Source: Candidatus Binatia bacterium
GTDB taxonomy: Bacteria; Desulfobacterota; Binatia; UBA12015
Reading direction: 5' to 3'
Length of the DNA stretch: 64,000 nt
Assembly (NCBI GenBank): GCA_029243485.1
Contig: JAQWRY010000075.1
Location: 235,702-299,701 of the forward strand
Shown: piece by piece, positions 24,149 through 33,006 of the stretch
Layout: each line of letters opens with the position of its first letter
Numbering within the stretch: the first letter of the stretch is position 1
Notes under the pieces: generated by a model
What the model was told of the DNA's origin: nothing
What the model saw: the letters and a program-made list of their open reading frames with translations, nothing else
Database searches by the model: none
Position numbers and translations under genes: made by a program

Positions 24149-26484
24149 ATCACGAGGCCCATCAGCATCACGGCGTTGAAGCCAAACGTCATGCTGAGGA
24201 GCGTGGCCAGGACCGAGGCCATCACCGAGAAGAAGCCGTTGATGGCCCAGCACCAGGCGACATACTGGTCGCCGTACTTCGTCGTCTGCGCGACCGACCC
24301 GAGGCCGAGGGGCATGAACGCGCCGAGGCAAAGTCCGAGCGGCGCGAGACAGACCACGGTGAACGCGACCCGCGCGCCGAAGCTCCAGCCCATCCCAACA
24401 TCCACCGCCCACGGCAGTACGAGCTCGTATAAGCCGATGAGCGCGACAAGGGCCACGACCAGAACGGTGAAGGCCTCATTTCGTCTCGTCGCGTAGCGCT
24501 CGCTCAACAGACTGCCGACGCCCGTCGAAACGAGGAGCGAGAAAAGCGTGACCGTGAGCGAGTACGTCGGATACCCGAGGAAGAGCGTGAGTCGTTGGAT
24601 CAGACACACCTCGAGGAACATGAACCCGAGGCCCAGACACGCGAAGTAGACACCCGCGTTCCACTTGTAGGGCATCTCACCCCAGACGCCGCGCAACACG
24701 ACGAGCGGCAGTAGGAGGAAGATCGCAGCAAACAACATCGCGATCAGGAGGAACACGACGAGCAACCGCTCACCGACACCCTCTTCCACGTTCCACGCCT
24801 TGGCGTCCTCCCCCCCGAACAGCGCGTCGGGGAAACCGACGAAGTGCCAGAAGAACGGAGAATCGTCCGTGATGGGGTGCACCTTGTAGGTGTGGCTCGC
24901 GTAGAAGTTCTCGAGCTCTTCCGGACCGGCAACCACAGCGGTCGTGATCTGCGTGCCGGGCTGAGGATCGTTCCAGACGAAGCTCACGCGCGCGCCTTCG
25001 ACGCGACCCGTCGACGCGCGGAACGTCTCGATGTCCGCCTCGGTGAACGGGGACTTCTTCACGACGATCGTAGCGGTCTCGAGCCGTCCGAATCCGGGCG
25101 AGACGCTCACCATCACGTGACGATCGAAATCCGCAATGCCCAACTCCGCGAGGGCGCGGCGCGCGGTACCGAGGTAACGGACCACGCGATTCGGCTTGGT
25201 GTCGAATCCGATCTCGCCGAACTGCGCGCACAGGATCCCGTCGTCGGTCAGGTGCTCGACGGCCTCCTGGATCATCTCCTGCGTGTAGAGGTAGCTCTCC
25301 GAGAGTACGAAGGCGCCCGAGGTCGCCGAGTTCATCGCGGCATAGCTGTCCGGGGCAACGAGCCAGATGAGATCAAACGTCTCTCCGGAGCCCTTCAGGA
25401 ACGCACGGCCCTCGGCGTTGACGACCGTGACCTTCTCGTTCTCGGTGAGATGCCCAGTGAAGTCGGCGAAGTGATCTTCAAGGAGCGAAACGGTCACCGG
25501 GTTCAACTCGATGCCCGTGATCTTGCTCGCACCGAAGTGCAGCGACGCCAGAATCTCGTTGCCGCCCGCCGAACCGACGATCGCGACAGTCGGCTCGGGT
25601 TCGAGCAGACGGAACGGGTGGGCGCGATCCATCGTGTCGTAGCGTCCGAGGGAACCGAGGTCGCCATCCCAGGAGGTCATGGACGAGCCCAACGTTCCAT
25701 CGTGATAGAGCAGATGAAGCGGCGGATCGCCGAACGAAGGCACCACGTCCACGCGGAAGACAGGGCTCCATCGCGTGAACGAGCTGCCGGTCGCCTCGCC
25801 ACCCTTCACGCGATCGCGAATCGGATCCGGAAGGACACCCGGCGCAAGCACGCCGATCAGAAGGACGACGGCCGCAGCCGCGCCCACCTTGCCCCACGGG
25901 CCCGGCACCTCGGGCATGAGACGCGCGCCGGCGAGCGCGAACACGAAGCCCGCAAGAAAGACGGTCCCCGGAGGCGTGATCCAGCTCAGCGCGGGAATGA
26001 CGATGGCCGCGCCGAGAGCGGCGCCGATCAAGTCGGCAAAGTACAGCCGTCCGATGCGTTCCGTGTGCGCGGCAAAGATCGTCGACAGCGCGATGCCCGC
26101 GGCGAGAAACGGAATGAACAGGACGAAAAGGACGAGCGAGAGCTTCGTAAACGTCCACAGCGGTCCGGCGACCATCCCGTGCGCCAGACTCATCATCATC
26201 CGGAAGAGATGAAGTGGAACCAGCGCGACGAGGAAGTAGCTCGCGATCACCGAGACCGCGGCGACGACCATGCTGAGCAGGATCACCCGCTCCGTCGGCA
26301 TCTTTCGAAGACGCTCGAAGACTGCGACGAACACCCCGCCGGCGCCGAGTCCTAGCAGCGAAATTCCGATGATGAGGTAGGTGAAGTAGTAGACGAGCTT
26401 GTACGAGAAAACTCGCGTGTAGCTCACCTCGAGCAGGATCACTGCGAGCGCGATGAGGAAGGTTTCAGGATAGAACCGGCGCAT
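24097..26484 (-). CDS. Membrane-embedded spermidine-synthase-like protein
   Basis: A 795-residue protein with about seven membrane helices (5-210), a cytosolic Rossmann domain (about 220-550) and further helices (575-785). The middle domain has VAIVGSAGGNEILASLHF, a SAM-binding loop, and IELNP, as in spermidine synthases, then LIWLVAPDSYAAMN at the usual catalytic loop. The last part resembles the membrane module of such fused proteins (GLGFMFLEVCLIQRLTLFLG). Similar proteins occur in many environmental bacteria and are thought to be aminopropyl or methyl transferases, but none is well characterised. It lies 15 bases downstream of a secreted hydrolase on the same strand. True polyamine synthesis is not certain. 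Confidence 0.75.
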   Translation of the reverse strand: MRRFYPETFLIALAVILLEVSYTRVFSYKLVYYFTYLIIGISLLGLGAGGVFVAVFERLRKMPTERVILLSMVVAAVSVIASYFLVALVPLHLFRMMMSLAHGMVAGPLWTFTKLSLVLFVLFIPFLAAGIALSTIFAAHTERIGRLYFADLIGAALGAAIVIPALSWITPPGTVFLAGFVFALAGARLMPEVPGPWGKVGAAAAVVLLIGVLAPGVLPDPIRDRVKGGEATGSSFTRWSPVFRVDVVPSFGDPPLHLLYHDGTLGSSMTSWDGDLGSLGRYDTMDRAHPFRLLEPEPTVAIVGSAGGNEILASLHFGASKITGIELNPVTVSLLEDHFADFTGHLTENEKVTVVNAEGRAFLKGSGETFDLIWLVAPDSYAAMNSATSGAFVLSESYLYTQEMIQEAVEHLTDDGILCAQFGEIGFDTKPNRVVRYLGTARRALAELGIADFDRHVMVSVSPGFGRLETATIVVKKSPFTEADIETFRASTGRVEGARVSFVWNDPQPGTQITTAVVAGPEELENFYASHTYKVHPITDDSPFFWHFVGFPDALFGGEDAKAWNVEEGVGERLLVVFLLIAMLFAAIFLLLPLVVLRGVWGEMPYKWNAGVYFACLGLGFMFLEVCLIQRLTLFLGYPTYSLTVTLFSLLVSTGVGSLLSERYATRRNEAFTVLVVALVALIGLYELVLPWAVDVGMGWSFGARVAFTVVCLAPLGLCLGAFMPLGLGSVAQTTKYGDQYVAWCWAINGFFSVMASVLATLLSMTFGFNAVMLMGLVIYLVGIAAFRRVPVPVV

Positions 26485-26499
26485 GGCGAATCCGCGTGA

Positions 26500-28512
26500 C
26501 TACCCGCCCGCCTGTTTCTTGTCTACAGCAGGATTCGCCGGAGCTAGGGAAGGCACGCGGCGCGGCGTCGCGAGGAAGTCGTACGCGGCCGCTCTCACCT
26601 CGGCGTTGTCTATGAGGTTGTGCCCAAGCGAAGGCCAATGCCGGCGCTCGCTCCGCGGCCCTCGGATACGGCCCGGAGGCTCTCCGTGCAGGTCGTACGC
26701 ATCCCCGAGCCGCGCCTGAAGCAGCGAGAAGAGGACCCCGTCTTCGCCGGCCGTGAGGAGCAAAGCCGGCGCGTGACTTACGGCGCCGGTCCGAACGCGC
26801 GACGGCCCGAGCGGTTCGGCATCCGCCAGGACGAGGCCGAAGGGTAGATCGAACAGGAACGCCATCCGGGCGAAGTACGGATCTATCCAGCAGACTCCGG
26901 GCCCAGAGCACACCCGGCTGTCAAAGCAGCTCTCGCCGTCTTGTGGCCCACCAACGCAGGTCAGCACCGGCGCATCCAGGTAGTTCGGGAAGTGCATCAT
27001 CAACCAGCCTGCGAGATCGCCCGCCGCCGCCACGAACACGGCCGGACCGAGCGACGGCCACAACGACCGGACCGTGATGCCGACGAGACTTCCAAGGGAG
27101 TACCCGAGGTACCGGAGGTCGGAGGGCCTGTAGGTCGTCCCGTCCTCGAGGGCGAATCCACACGCCGTCGCGGAGTGGATCGCAGCCAGCACGTCGACGA
27201 CCGACTGTCGGTAGTTCACGCCCAGCCGGACCGGGTCGAGCACACCGAGGAACTCCTTTTCAGCCGCGCCGCGCTCCCCGTGGTCGGGGTATTCGACGGC
27301 AAGCACGGCGAGGCCGCGCGCGAGCAAGGCCGCGCCGTGTACAGACAGGAAATCCGCGGCGGTGCCACTATGCCCGTGCACGGCGACGACGAGAGGCGTG
27401 GCAGGCCCGACCTCCGGCGGTAGCGCCAAGAGGTACGGGAGGGCCATGTCCGTCGCGTCAACGACGCCGACCTCCACCCTTCGGCCGTCGCTCTCGCGTC
27501 CGATCTCGAGCGACGGGTACGTCCCCTCCAGGACCAGCGCGGGAGAAGGAAGGATGCCCGCGCGAGAGCGCGCCGGCGCGGACACGCACGGCTCGGAAGT
27601 GAGGCGATCGACGTATCCGCCCAGGCTCGAGCGCAAGTCCAACACCGGGAGAACGACCACTGTTTCCTCGGCGGGCGCATCGTGGGCGGGAACGAACGTC
27701 GCCACGATCCGCTCGAGATCCGCGGAAGAAAGAGGCGCCGGCAAACGCACCTGGACCCCCGCGACCGGACTCGTACCCGTTCGGCCACGGATGTCCTGCT
27801 CGAGCTGCTTCGCAAGAGCGATCGCCCTCTCGTGATCCATCTCACTGGGGTCGTCGCGCATGCCAAAGACGACCGGGCCCGAGAAGCTCCCGGCCGGAAC
27901 TTCCAGCCCGGCCTCTCCCATTTTCGGAACGACGGTCTCCCGCAGCGCCGCGAGCTCCGTCGGCTCCAGCCCCTCGACCACCAGCGCCCAGCGCCGGCCG
28001 GGGCGAAGTGCCCGAAGAGGCCGGATCCGCAAGGTTCGCCCGTCGCCGTGAACGAGAACCTGGCTCGCCACTCGCCCGGGCGGCGCAAGTCGTCCGGGGT
28101 CCCCGGCTTCGATGACGGAGCGGGCCGCTGTGAGCCGCAACGCGGCATCGGCGACGCCCCACGCCACGAACCAGCCAACCCCGCGACGCCGCGGGTCGGT
28201 CGGCTCAGCGGCCCACAGTTCGCCATAGACGTCGCCAAGGGCTGTCGCACACCGCCTGAGCGCCGTCGCGTCGCCCGCATCGATCCGATCCTGAATCGCG
28301 GCACAGGCGGAGAGACCAGCTACGTGGGCCCCGGTCACTCCTATGCTGGGACCGATGTCGCGAACGGAGTCCGCGACCTCCTCGACTCGGGCCGCGAGCC
28401 CGGCCGACGTGGTCTGGAGCGGCACGTACCGCGCATACGCCAGCTCGCTCGCTTGGATCAGCCCGACTCCCACGAGGAGCACCCAGAACCGAAAATGGCC
28501 CGCCCCGGACAC
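26500..28512 (-). CDS. Secreted or membrane-anchored alpha/beta hydrolase
   Basis: A 670-residue protein beginning with a hydrophobic signal (FWVLLVGVGLIQASELAYA, about 9-27). Residues 30-350 are a poorly conserved N-terminal region. Residues 355-650 form an alpha/beta hydrolase with AVHGHSG (377-383, oxyanion), nucleophile Ser472 in LGYSLGS, Asp591 in TAGEDG and His631 in SLGHN. Cysteine-rich segments near 519-541 (CVGGPQDGESCFDSRVC) may form disulfides in a loop over the active site, consistent with a periplasmic or exported enzyme. The start is GTG. It precedes the spermidine-synthase-like gene by 15 bases. An esterase or lipase-like role is likely, with the substrate unknown. Confidence 0.75.
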   Translation of the reverse strand: MSGAGHFRFWVLLVGVGLIQASELAYARYVPLQTTSAGLAARVEEVADSVRDIGPSIGVTGAHVAGLSACAAIQDRIDAGDATALRRCATALGDVYGELWAAEPTDPRRRGVGWFVAWGVADAALRLTAARSVIEAGDPGRLAPPGRVASQVLVHGDGRTLRIRPLRALRPGRRWALVVEGLEPTELAALRETVVPKMGEAGLEVPAGSFSGPVVFGMRDDPSEMDHERAIALAKQLEQDIRGRTGTSPVAGVQVRLPAPLSSADLERIVATFVPAHDAPAEETVVVLPVLDLRSSLGGYVDRLTSEPCVSAPARSRAGILPSPALVLEGTYPSLEIGRESDGRRVEVGVVDATDMALPYLLALPPEVGPATPLVVAVHGHSGTAADFLSVHGAALLARGLAVLAVEYPDHGERGAAEKEFLGVLDPVRLGVNYRQSVVDVLAAIHSATACGFALEDGTTYRPSDLRYLGYSLGSLVGITVRSLWPSLGPAVFVAAAGDLAGWLMMHFPNYLDAPVLTCVGGPQDGESCFDSRVCSGPGVCWIDPYFARMAFLFDLPFGLVLADAEPLGPSRVRTGAVSHAPALLLTAGEDGVLFSLLQARLGDAYDLHGEPPGRIRGPRSERRHWPSLGHNLIDNAEVRAAAYDFLATPRRVPSLAPANPAVDKKQAGG

Positions 28513-28573
28513 AGGTCATGTGTCCTAGCCGCTTCTCTGATCATTGCAAAGAGGCGGACCGGCGTGTCAGCAT

Positions 28574-28598
28574 CGGCGGATACACCGATTTTCCGCCG
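28574..28598. promoter_or_regulatory. Short inverted repeat between divergent genes
   Basis: CGGCGGA (28574-28580) and TCCGCCG (28592-28598) form a perfect 7-bp stem around an 11-base AT-richer loop. This lies in the 140-base divergent space between the secreted hydrolase and the GT2 operon. It could be an operator or a mRNA hairpin in the leader of the plus-strand operon. In GC-rich DNA a repeat this short may be chance. Confidence 0.2.
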
Positions 28599-28653
28599 CG
28601 AGGCCCACTCCGGGCATCGCCCCATCACACCCATTTCGGACCCGCCCGCACCC

Positions 28654-29385
28654 ATGCACCCCGCCAAGCGCAGCCGCAGCCTTCTGATCATTCCCGCGTT
28701 GAACGAGGAAGCGTCGATCGGCCGAGTCATCGATGGCGTACGCGCCACCGGGCTCGACATCGACATTCTCGTGATCGACGACGGGTCGCGCGACCGAACC
28801 GCCGCGATCGTCACCGAGCACGGCGGCCTGGTCGTCTCTCATCCGTTCAATCTCGGGTACGGAGCCGCCATCCAGACGGGCTACAAGTTCGCCGTCCGCC
28901 ACGGCTACGCGGAGCTCGTGCAGATGGACGCTGACGGCCAACACGATCCCGCCTACGTCCCGAGCCTCCTCAGCCCGATCCGCGCGGACGACTTCGACAT
29001 CGTGATCGGGTCGCGGTTCGTACAGGAGTCCGGGTACGAGATGGGATCCGCTCGCTCCGCGGGGCGCGTGTTCTTCCAGCGGGTCCTCGCCTTCTTCGGC
29101 GGGCCGCACATCGCCGACCCGACGTCGGGCCTGCAAGCGCTCTCGCGAAAAGCCTTCGAGTTCTGCTGCTCGGACTTCTATCCGTCGGACTTCCCCGACA
29201 TCGACGTCCTGCTCCTCCTCGACCGCCAGGGGTTCCGCATTCGCGAGGTCCCCGTCGAAATGGCGCCGAGCCCGCCCGGACGCAAGACCATGCATGCTGG
29301 GCTGAAGACAATCTACTACCCTTACAAGATGTTGCTCTCGACGTTCCGCAGCTGGCGCACGCCGGTCTCGCGCGGAACCAGGTGA
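28654..29385 (+). CDS. Polyprenol-phosphate glycosyltransferase, GT2 (DPM/GtrB-like)
   Basis: A 243-residue GT-A enzyme with LIIPALNEEASIG at the N-terminus, IDDGSRDRT (41-49) and QMDADGQHD (90-98), the pattern of polyprenol-phosphate hexose synthases. It has no C-terminal membrane helices. It is followed nine bases later by a DUF2304 membrane protein; GT2-DUF2304 pairs are common in glycan loci and probably form one complex. The expected reaction is transfer of a hexose from a nucleotide sugar to undecaprenyl phosphate, to supply a membrane GT-C enzyme. The ATG at 28654 is chosen because upstream in-frame sequence overlaps the divergent gene. Confidence 0.88.
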   Translation: MHPAKRSRSLLIIPALNEEASIGRVIDGVRATGLDIDILVIDDGSRDRTAAIVTEHGGLVVSHPFNLGYGAAIQTGYKFAVRHGYAELVQMDADGQHDPAYVPSLLSPIRADDFDIVIGSRFVQESGYEMGSARSAGRVFFQRVLAFFGGPHIADPTSGLQALSRKAFEFCCSDFYPSDFPDIDVLLLLDRQGFRIREVPVEMAPSPPGRKTMHAGLKTIYYPYKMLLSTFRSWRTPVSRGTR

Positions 29386-29394
29386 GGAGGCTCG

Positions 29395-29826
29395 ATGGAT
29401 CCCACAACGCTCGACCTCGACACCCTGCGCCAACTCGCCATCCTCCAGCCGGAGTCCGCATCCACGCGCATTCTCTCGATGCTGCTGTGCGCCGCGTTCC
29501 TGACCGCCGTCCTCACCCTGGTGTACCGCGGCAAGCTCCGCGAAGAGTACACGCCGATCTGGACGATCGTCGCCGCCGGAATGATGGTCGCGATCACTTG
29601 GTTTGACTCGGTACGATTTCTCACCCGCGCCGTCGGAGCGTGGACGCCGAGTTCGACGCTGTTCTTCTTTGGGCTGCTGTTCCTGCTCGTGGTGTCGCTG
29701 AACTATGCGGTCCGCCTGTCGGGCATGAGCCTGCAGGTGAAGCTGCTCGCCCAGGAGGTGGCTCTGCTGCGAGAGCAACTGGCCGCTCACCGCGACTCTG
29801 CGAAGACAGACGACGCCCCCTCATGA
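29395..29826 (+). CDS. DUF2304 membrane protein
   Basis: A 143-residue protein with three hydrophobic helices (about 27-43, 55-75 and 86-106) and a C-terminal amphipathic coiled segment (VKLLAQEVALLREQLAAHRD). This is the DUF2304 layout; members nearly always sit beside a GT2 polyprenol-phosphate transferase and may serve as its membrane anchor or partner. GKLREEYTPIWTIVAAGMMV carries the conserved Glu-Glu-Tyr. The stop overlaps the next ATG (ATGA), coupling it to the following methyltransferase. Confidence 0.85.
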   Translation: MDPTTLDLDTLRQLAILQPESASTRILSMLLCAAFLTAVLTLVYRGKLREEYTPIWTIVAAGMMVAITWFDSVRFLTRAVGAWTPSSTLFFFGLLFLLVVSLNYAVRLSGMSLQVKLLAQEVALLREQLAAHRDSAKTDDAPS

Positions 29827-30470
29827 GTGAACAACACGCCTTCTGGGACGAAGGCGGTCTCTACCGCTCGAACACGCACCCCGTCGTCGAGCTCTTTGCG
29901 AAGCAACGCATCGAGCATCTCGAAGAGCGGGGTGCGCTCGACAGCGTGAGTACCCTGCTCGACGTCGGCTCCGGCAGCGGCTTTTCCAGCATGTACTACC
30001 CGGCGAGCGTCCGCGTCGTAGCCTGCGACTACGCATCCGGAATGCTGGAGACGAACCCCGCCCCCGGGCGCGTGCGCTGCTCGGCCGACCAACTCCCGTT
30101 CGAAGACGGTGCGTTCGACGCCGTCACCTGCTGGGAGTTGCTCCACCATCTACCCGACCCGGTCGCGGCCCTGGCCGAGATGTGGCGCGTCGCACGTCGT
30201 CGCGTCATCGTGTTCGAGCCGAATCGGATCAACCCGGGACACATCGTGCTCGGACTCACGCGCGAAGAAGAACGCGAGTCCCTGAAGTTCACGCCCGGAC
30301 ACCTTCGACGCCTCATGCAAGCCGCCTGCGGACGCACCGGCCTGCACGAGCGCTGCGGCCTGCTCTTCCCGAACATCACTCCACTTCCGATAGCTCGAGC
30401 GATGATCCGCCTGCCCTACAAGATGCCGGTGATCGGAATCTCGCAGCTCATGGTCGTGGAAAAGGAATGA
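29823..30470 (+). CDS. Class I SAM methyltransferase (Methyltransf_11 type)
   Basis: A 215-residue enzyme with SAM motif LDVGSGSGFS (46-55), acidic strand end at CDYASGML and the post-motif CWELLHHLPDPVAAL. No membrane segment is evident. It overlaps both neighbours by four bases, between DUF2304 and a large GT-C-like protein, so it belongs to the glycan operon. Methylation of a lipid-linked sugar or its donor is inferred from context; the acceptor atom cannot be told. Confidence 0.85.
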   Translation: MSEQHAFWDEGGLYRSNTHPVVELFAKQRIEHLEERGALDSVSTLLDVGSGSGFSSMYYPASVRVVACDYASGMLETNPAPGRVRCSADQLPFEDGAFDAVTCWELLHHLPDPVAALAEMWRVARRRVIVFEPNRINPGHIVLGLTREEERESLKFTPGHLRRLMQAACGRTGLHERCGLLFPNITPLPIARAMIRLPYKMPVIGISQLMVVEKE

Positions 30471-32953
30471 GCCTCGCGCCCGGCCGTCGTACCTGCGCGG
30501 CCCTGGCCATCGCGGCCTATCTGATCGTCGCGCTGTTCACGTTCCGGAACGTACTCAGTTCGCCGTCGGAGCTTCTGCCCTACCCATCCGTCATCAACGA
30601 CCAGATCAACATGGTCTATCTCGACCATTGGGATCAGGCGATGGTGGTCACGACGGTCGTGCGCAACGCGAACCTCCTCGTCAGCCGCCCCTGGGACCTC
30701 TTCGCCGACGTGGGCCAGTGTTTCCCGATGCCGGGCGCTTACACGCTCGGGGAGCACATGTTCGGCGTCGGGCTGCTCGCGGCTCTTCCGTACGCCCTCA
30801 CCGCCGACCCGATCCTGAGCTACAACTTCGCACTCGTTCTGACGCTGTGGATCCCGGGAATCACGATGTACTTCCTGGCGCGGCGGTTCACGCGAAGTCC
30901 CGGGGCGGCGTTCGTCGCCGGGCTCGCCTTCGCGTTGGTGCCCGGCCGGTTGATCGACCCTTCGCATCCCTACGTTCACGGAGACCTGTGGGCCCCCGCC
31001 GTCCTGCTGTTCCTCCACCGGCTGTTCGTGTCGGGCAAGTGGCGCGACGCGCTGGGGCTCGCGTTCTTCCTCAACCTCGAGGTGTTCGAGAGCCTCTACC
31101 CGCTGATCTCCACGTGTTTGCTGGCGTCGGTGTACGGCATCTATCTCCTCTTCCAGCACCGCGCGAGACTGACCGTCGTGCTTCCCAAGCTCGCCGCCGC
31201 CCTCGCACTCACGCTCGTCGGGGTCTGGATCATCCTAGTGCCCTACCTCGACACCAGCGAGGCCTGGGCGCTCCTCTCCGGGCGCGCATCGCTCCTGCTC
31301 AGCGCACGCGACTTCATGCCGGGCCAGGGCGACTACTTCCCCGGCTTCGTCGTGCTGCTCTTCGTCGCCATCGCGATGCTCGATCGCCTTCGCGGACCGA
31401 GGCTCGCCTACGGCGAAGACCCCCGGCTCGCATTCTTCCTCGGCGGACTGCTCATCGCATGGTGCTCGCTGGGGCACGTTCGAATTCCCGGCCTCGGCGT
31501 CGCGCTCGAATCGCCGTTCTTGACCTTTCGCGACGTGATCCCCGGACTCTCCGCGGTCCGTGCGCTCGCATCGGTAGCCATCGGAACCGGTATCGCCACT
31601 TCGTTTTTGATGGGCTTCGCCGCGCTCGCACTGACCGAGCGGCTACGGCCTGTCCCGTGGGCGCCGGCCGCCGGTGCCGCCGTCTGCGCCTTCCTAATCC
31701 TCTCGGTCCGGTTCGTTCCCGCGCTCGCCGAGGCGTCCTTCGGGCGGACGTTCCAGCTCACGTCCTACATCGCTCGGCCGCCCCAGGAAGACATCGACCT
31801 GATCCGCAAAGTGGGACGGGCGCCACAACTCGACTTCCCGCTCGGCGCGCAGCATCAGCCCACCAAACGACTGGACATCGCCGGCGCGCTCCTCCTGTCG
31901 AGCTACGACCCCCGGCCCATGGCGGCCTGCTACAACTCCTTCCAATCGCCGGTGAACGACCAGGTGATCGGGCTCGCCGCGCAGCTCCCCTCCGTCACGG
32001 CCTCGGAGGCTCTGGGGGCACTTGGCTTCGAAACCCTGCTCGTCGATCGCAACCGCTCGATGCGAGGGCAGATCGAGGCGTTCGACGACGCGCGAGAGAA
32101 CGACGCGAACGCGGGAAGTCGCCTCCAACCGCTCGGCCAGACGAAGTCGATGGATGCCTACCGGCTCACGCCCTTGGATCCGGTTACGAACGACTTCCGC
32201 GTACTCGAACCGGCCACGCAGAACGAGACGCAAGAAGCACTCGTCCCCGTCGCCGAAGTCGATTTCTCGATCGCAAACCGTGGGACGGCGACCTTTCGAC
32301 ACCCGGAACCGCTCGGCCTCAGCGATCTCGTCATCCAGTGGCGCGGGCGCAAGGGACTCGTCGCTCACCAACAGACATTGCGGGCGCTGCTCCCGATCGC
32401 GCTCGGCTCTGGAGGCATCCTCCACCTACCGCTCGAGCTGACGACGCCCGACGAACCGGGCCGCTACGAGGTCGTACTCCAGCGGGCCGCACGACCCGAT
32501 CAGGAGATCGGGCGCCGCAAGGTCTACCTCCGCCCGCTCGAGGAGGTGATGAGCCCGTCCGAGATCGCGATCCACATGAATCGTGAGTACGTGAAGCGAG
32601 AGCTCGTGCCGCACGGCACGACCATCATCTTCCCCCCGATCGAAGCCATCGAGATGATCCTCGGGCCGAACGCCACCAGCGCTGCGGAGCTCCGCGGACA
32701 CCGGAAGCTCGCGGCCCACTGGTACAACGGCTTCGACGAGACCTCGACGACCGAGATCATCGATGCCGACGTCGAACCGACGGGCACGGCGGGACGGATC
32801 CGCGTCCGCCTGCCCATCCCGACCACACTCGGCCTCTATACGCTGCTCATCACGCCCACCGACGACCCACGGACGATCCTCGCCGGCAAGATGGTCTTCC
32901 CCGACATCGAGACCGCCCGGGCGGTCGAAGCGGCGGCCGGGGAGACACCCTGA
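30467..32953 (+). CDS. Large membrane protein, GT-C-like, with C-terminal beta domains
   Basis: An 828-residue protein with about 11 hydrophobic segments (15-430) and a long periplasmic C-terminal half that looks like two beta-sandwich domains. The first loop has PSVINDQINMVYLDHWDQAM, with acidic residues where GT-C enzymes hold their catalytic Asp, and GQCFPMPGAYTLGEHMFGVG. It resembles the protein at 22001 in architecture and in the loop His/Glu pattern, not in detailed sequence. The ATG at 30467 overlaps the preceding stop (ATGA). A periplasmic sugar transfer role is inferred from topology and the adjacent GT2-DUF2304 pair. Confidence 0.7.
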   Translation: MSLAPGRRTCAALAIAAYLIVALFTFRNVLSSPSELLPYPSVINDQINMVYLDHWDQAMVVTTVVRNANLLVSRPWDLFADVGQCFPMPGAYTLGEHMFGVGLLAALPYALTADPILSYNFALVLTLWIPGITMYFLARRFTRSPGAAFVAGLAFALVPGRLIDPSHPYVHGDLWAPAVLLFLHRLFVSGKWRDALGLAFFLNLEVFESLYPLISTCLLASVYGIYLLFQHRARLTVVLPKLAAALALTLVGVWIILVPYLDTSEAWALLSGRASLLLSARDFMPGQGDYFPGFVVLLFVAIAMLDRLRGPRLAYGEDPRLAFFLGGLLIAWCSLGHVRIPGLGVALESPFLTFRDVIPGLSAVRALASVAIGTGIATSFLMGFAALALTERLRPVPWAPAAGAAVCAFLILSVRFVPALAEASFGRTFQLTSYIARPPQEDIDLIRKVGRAPQLDFPLGAQHQPTKRLDIAGALLLSSYDPRPMAACYNSFQSPVNDQVIGLAAQLPSVTASEALGALGFETLLVDRNRSMRGQIEAFDDARENDANAGSRLQPLGQTKSMDAYRLTPLDPVTNDFRVLEPATQNETQEALVPVAEVDFSIANRGTATFRHPEPLGLSDLVIQWRGRKGLVAHQQTLRALLPIALGSGGILHLPLELTTPDEPGRYEVVLQRAARPDQEIGRRKVYLRPLEEVMSPSEIAIHMNREYVKRELVPHGTTIIFPPIEAIEMILGPNATSAAELRGHRKLAAHWYNGFDETSTTEIIDADVEPTGTAGRIRVRLPIPTTLGLYTLLITPTDDPRTILAGKMVFPDIETARAVEAAAGETP

Positions 32954-32990
32954 TCTCGAAAAGCCCTGACTTTTCCGGCCGGTTTGCTGC

Positions 32991-32999
32991 TGGTACAAT
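32991..32999 (+). promoter_or_regulatory. Extended -10 promoter element before the sulfatase-fold gene
   Basis: TGGTACAAT (TGn plus the hexamer TACAAT at 32994-32999) sits in the 53-base gap before the ATG at 33007. No good -35 is present, as is usual for extended -10 promoters. Transcription would start at about 33005-33007, making the message leaderless or nearly so; no ribosome site lies between. This is a prediction from sequence only. Confidence 0.38.
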
Positions 33000-33006
33000 C
33001 CGCGGG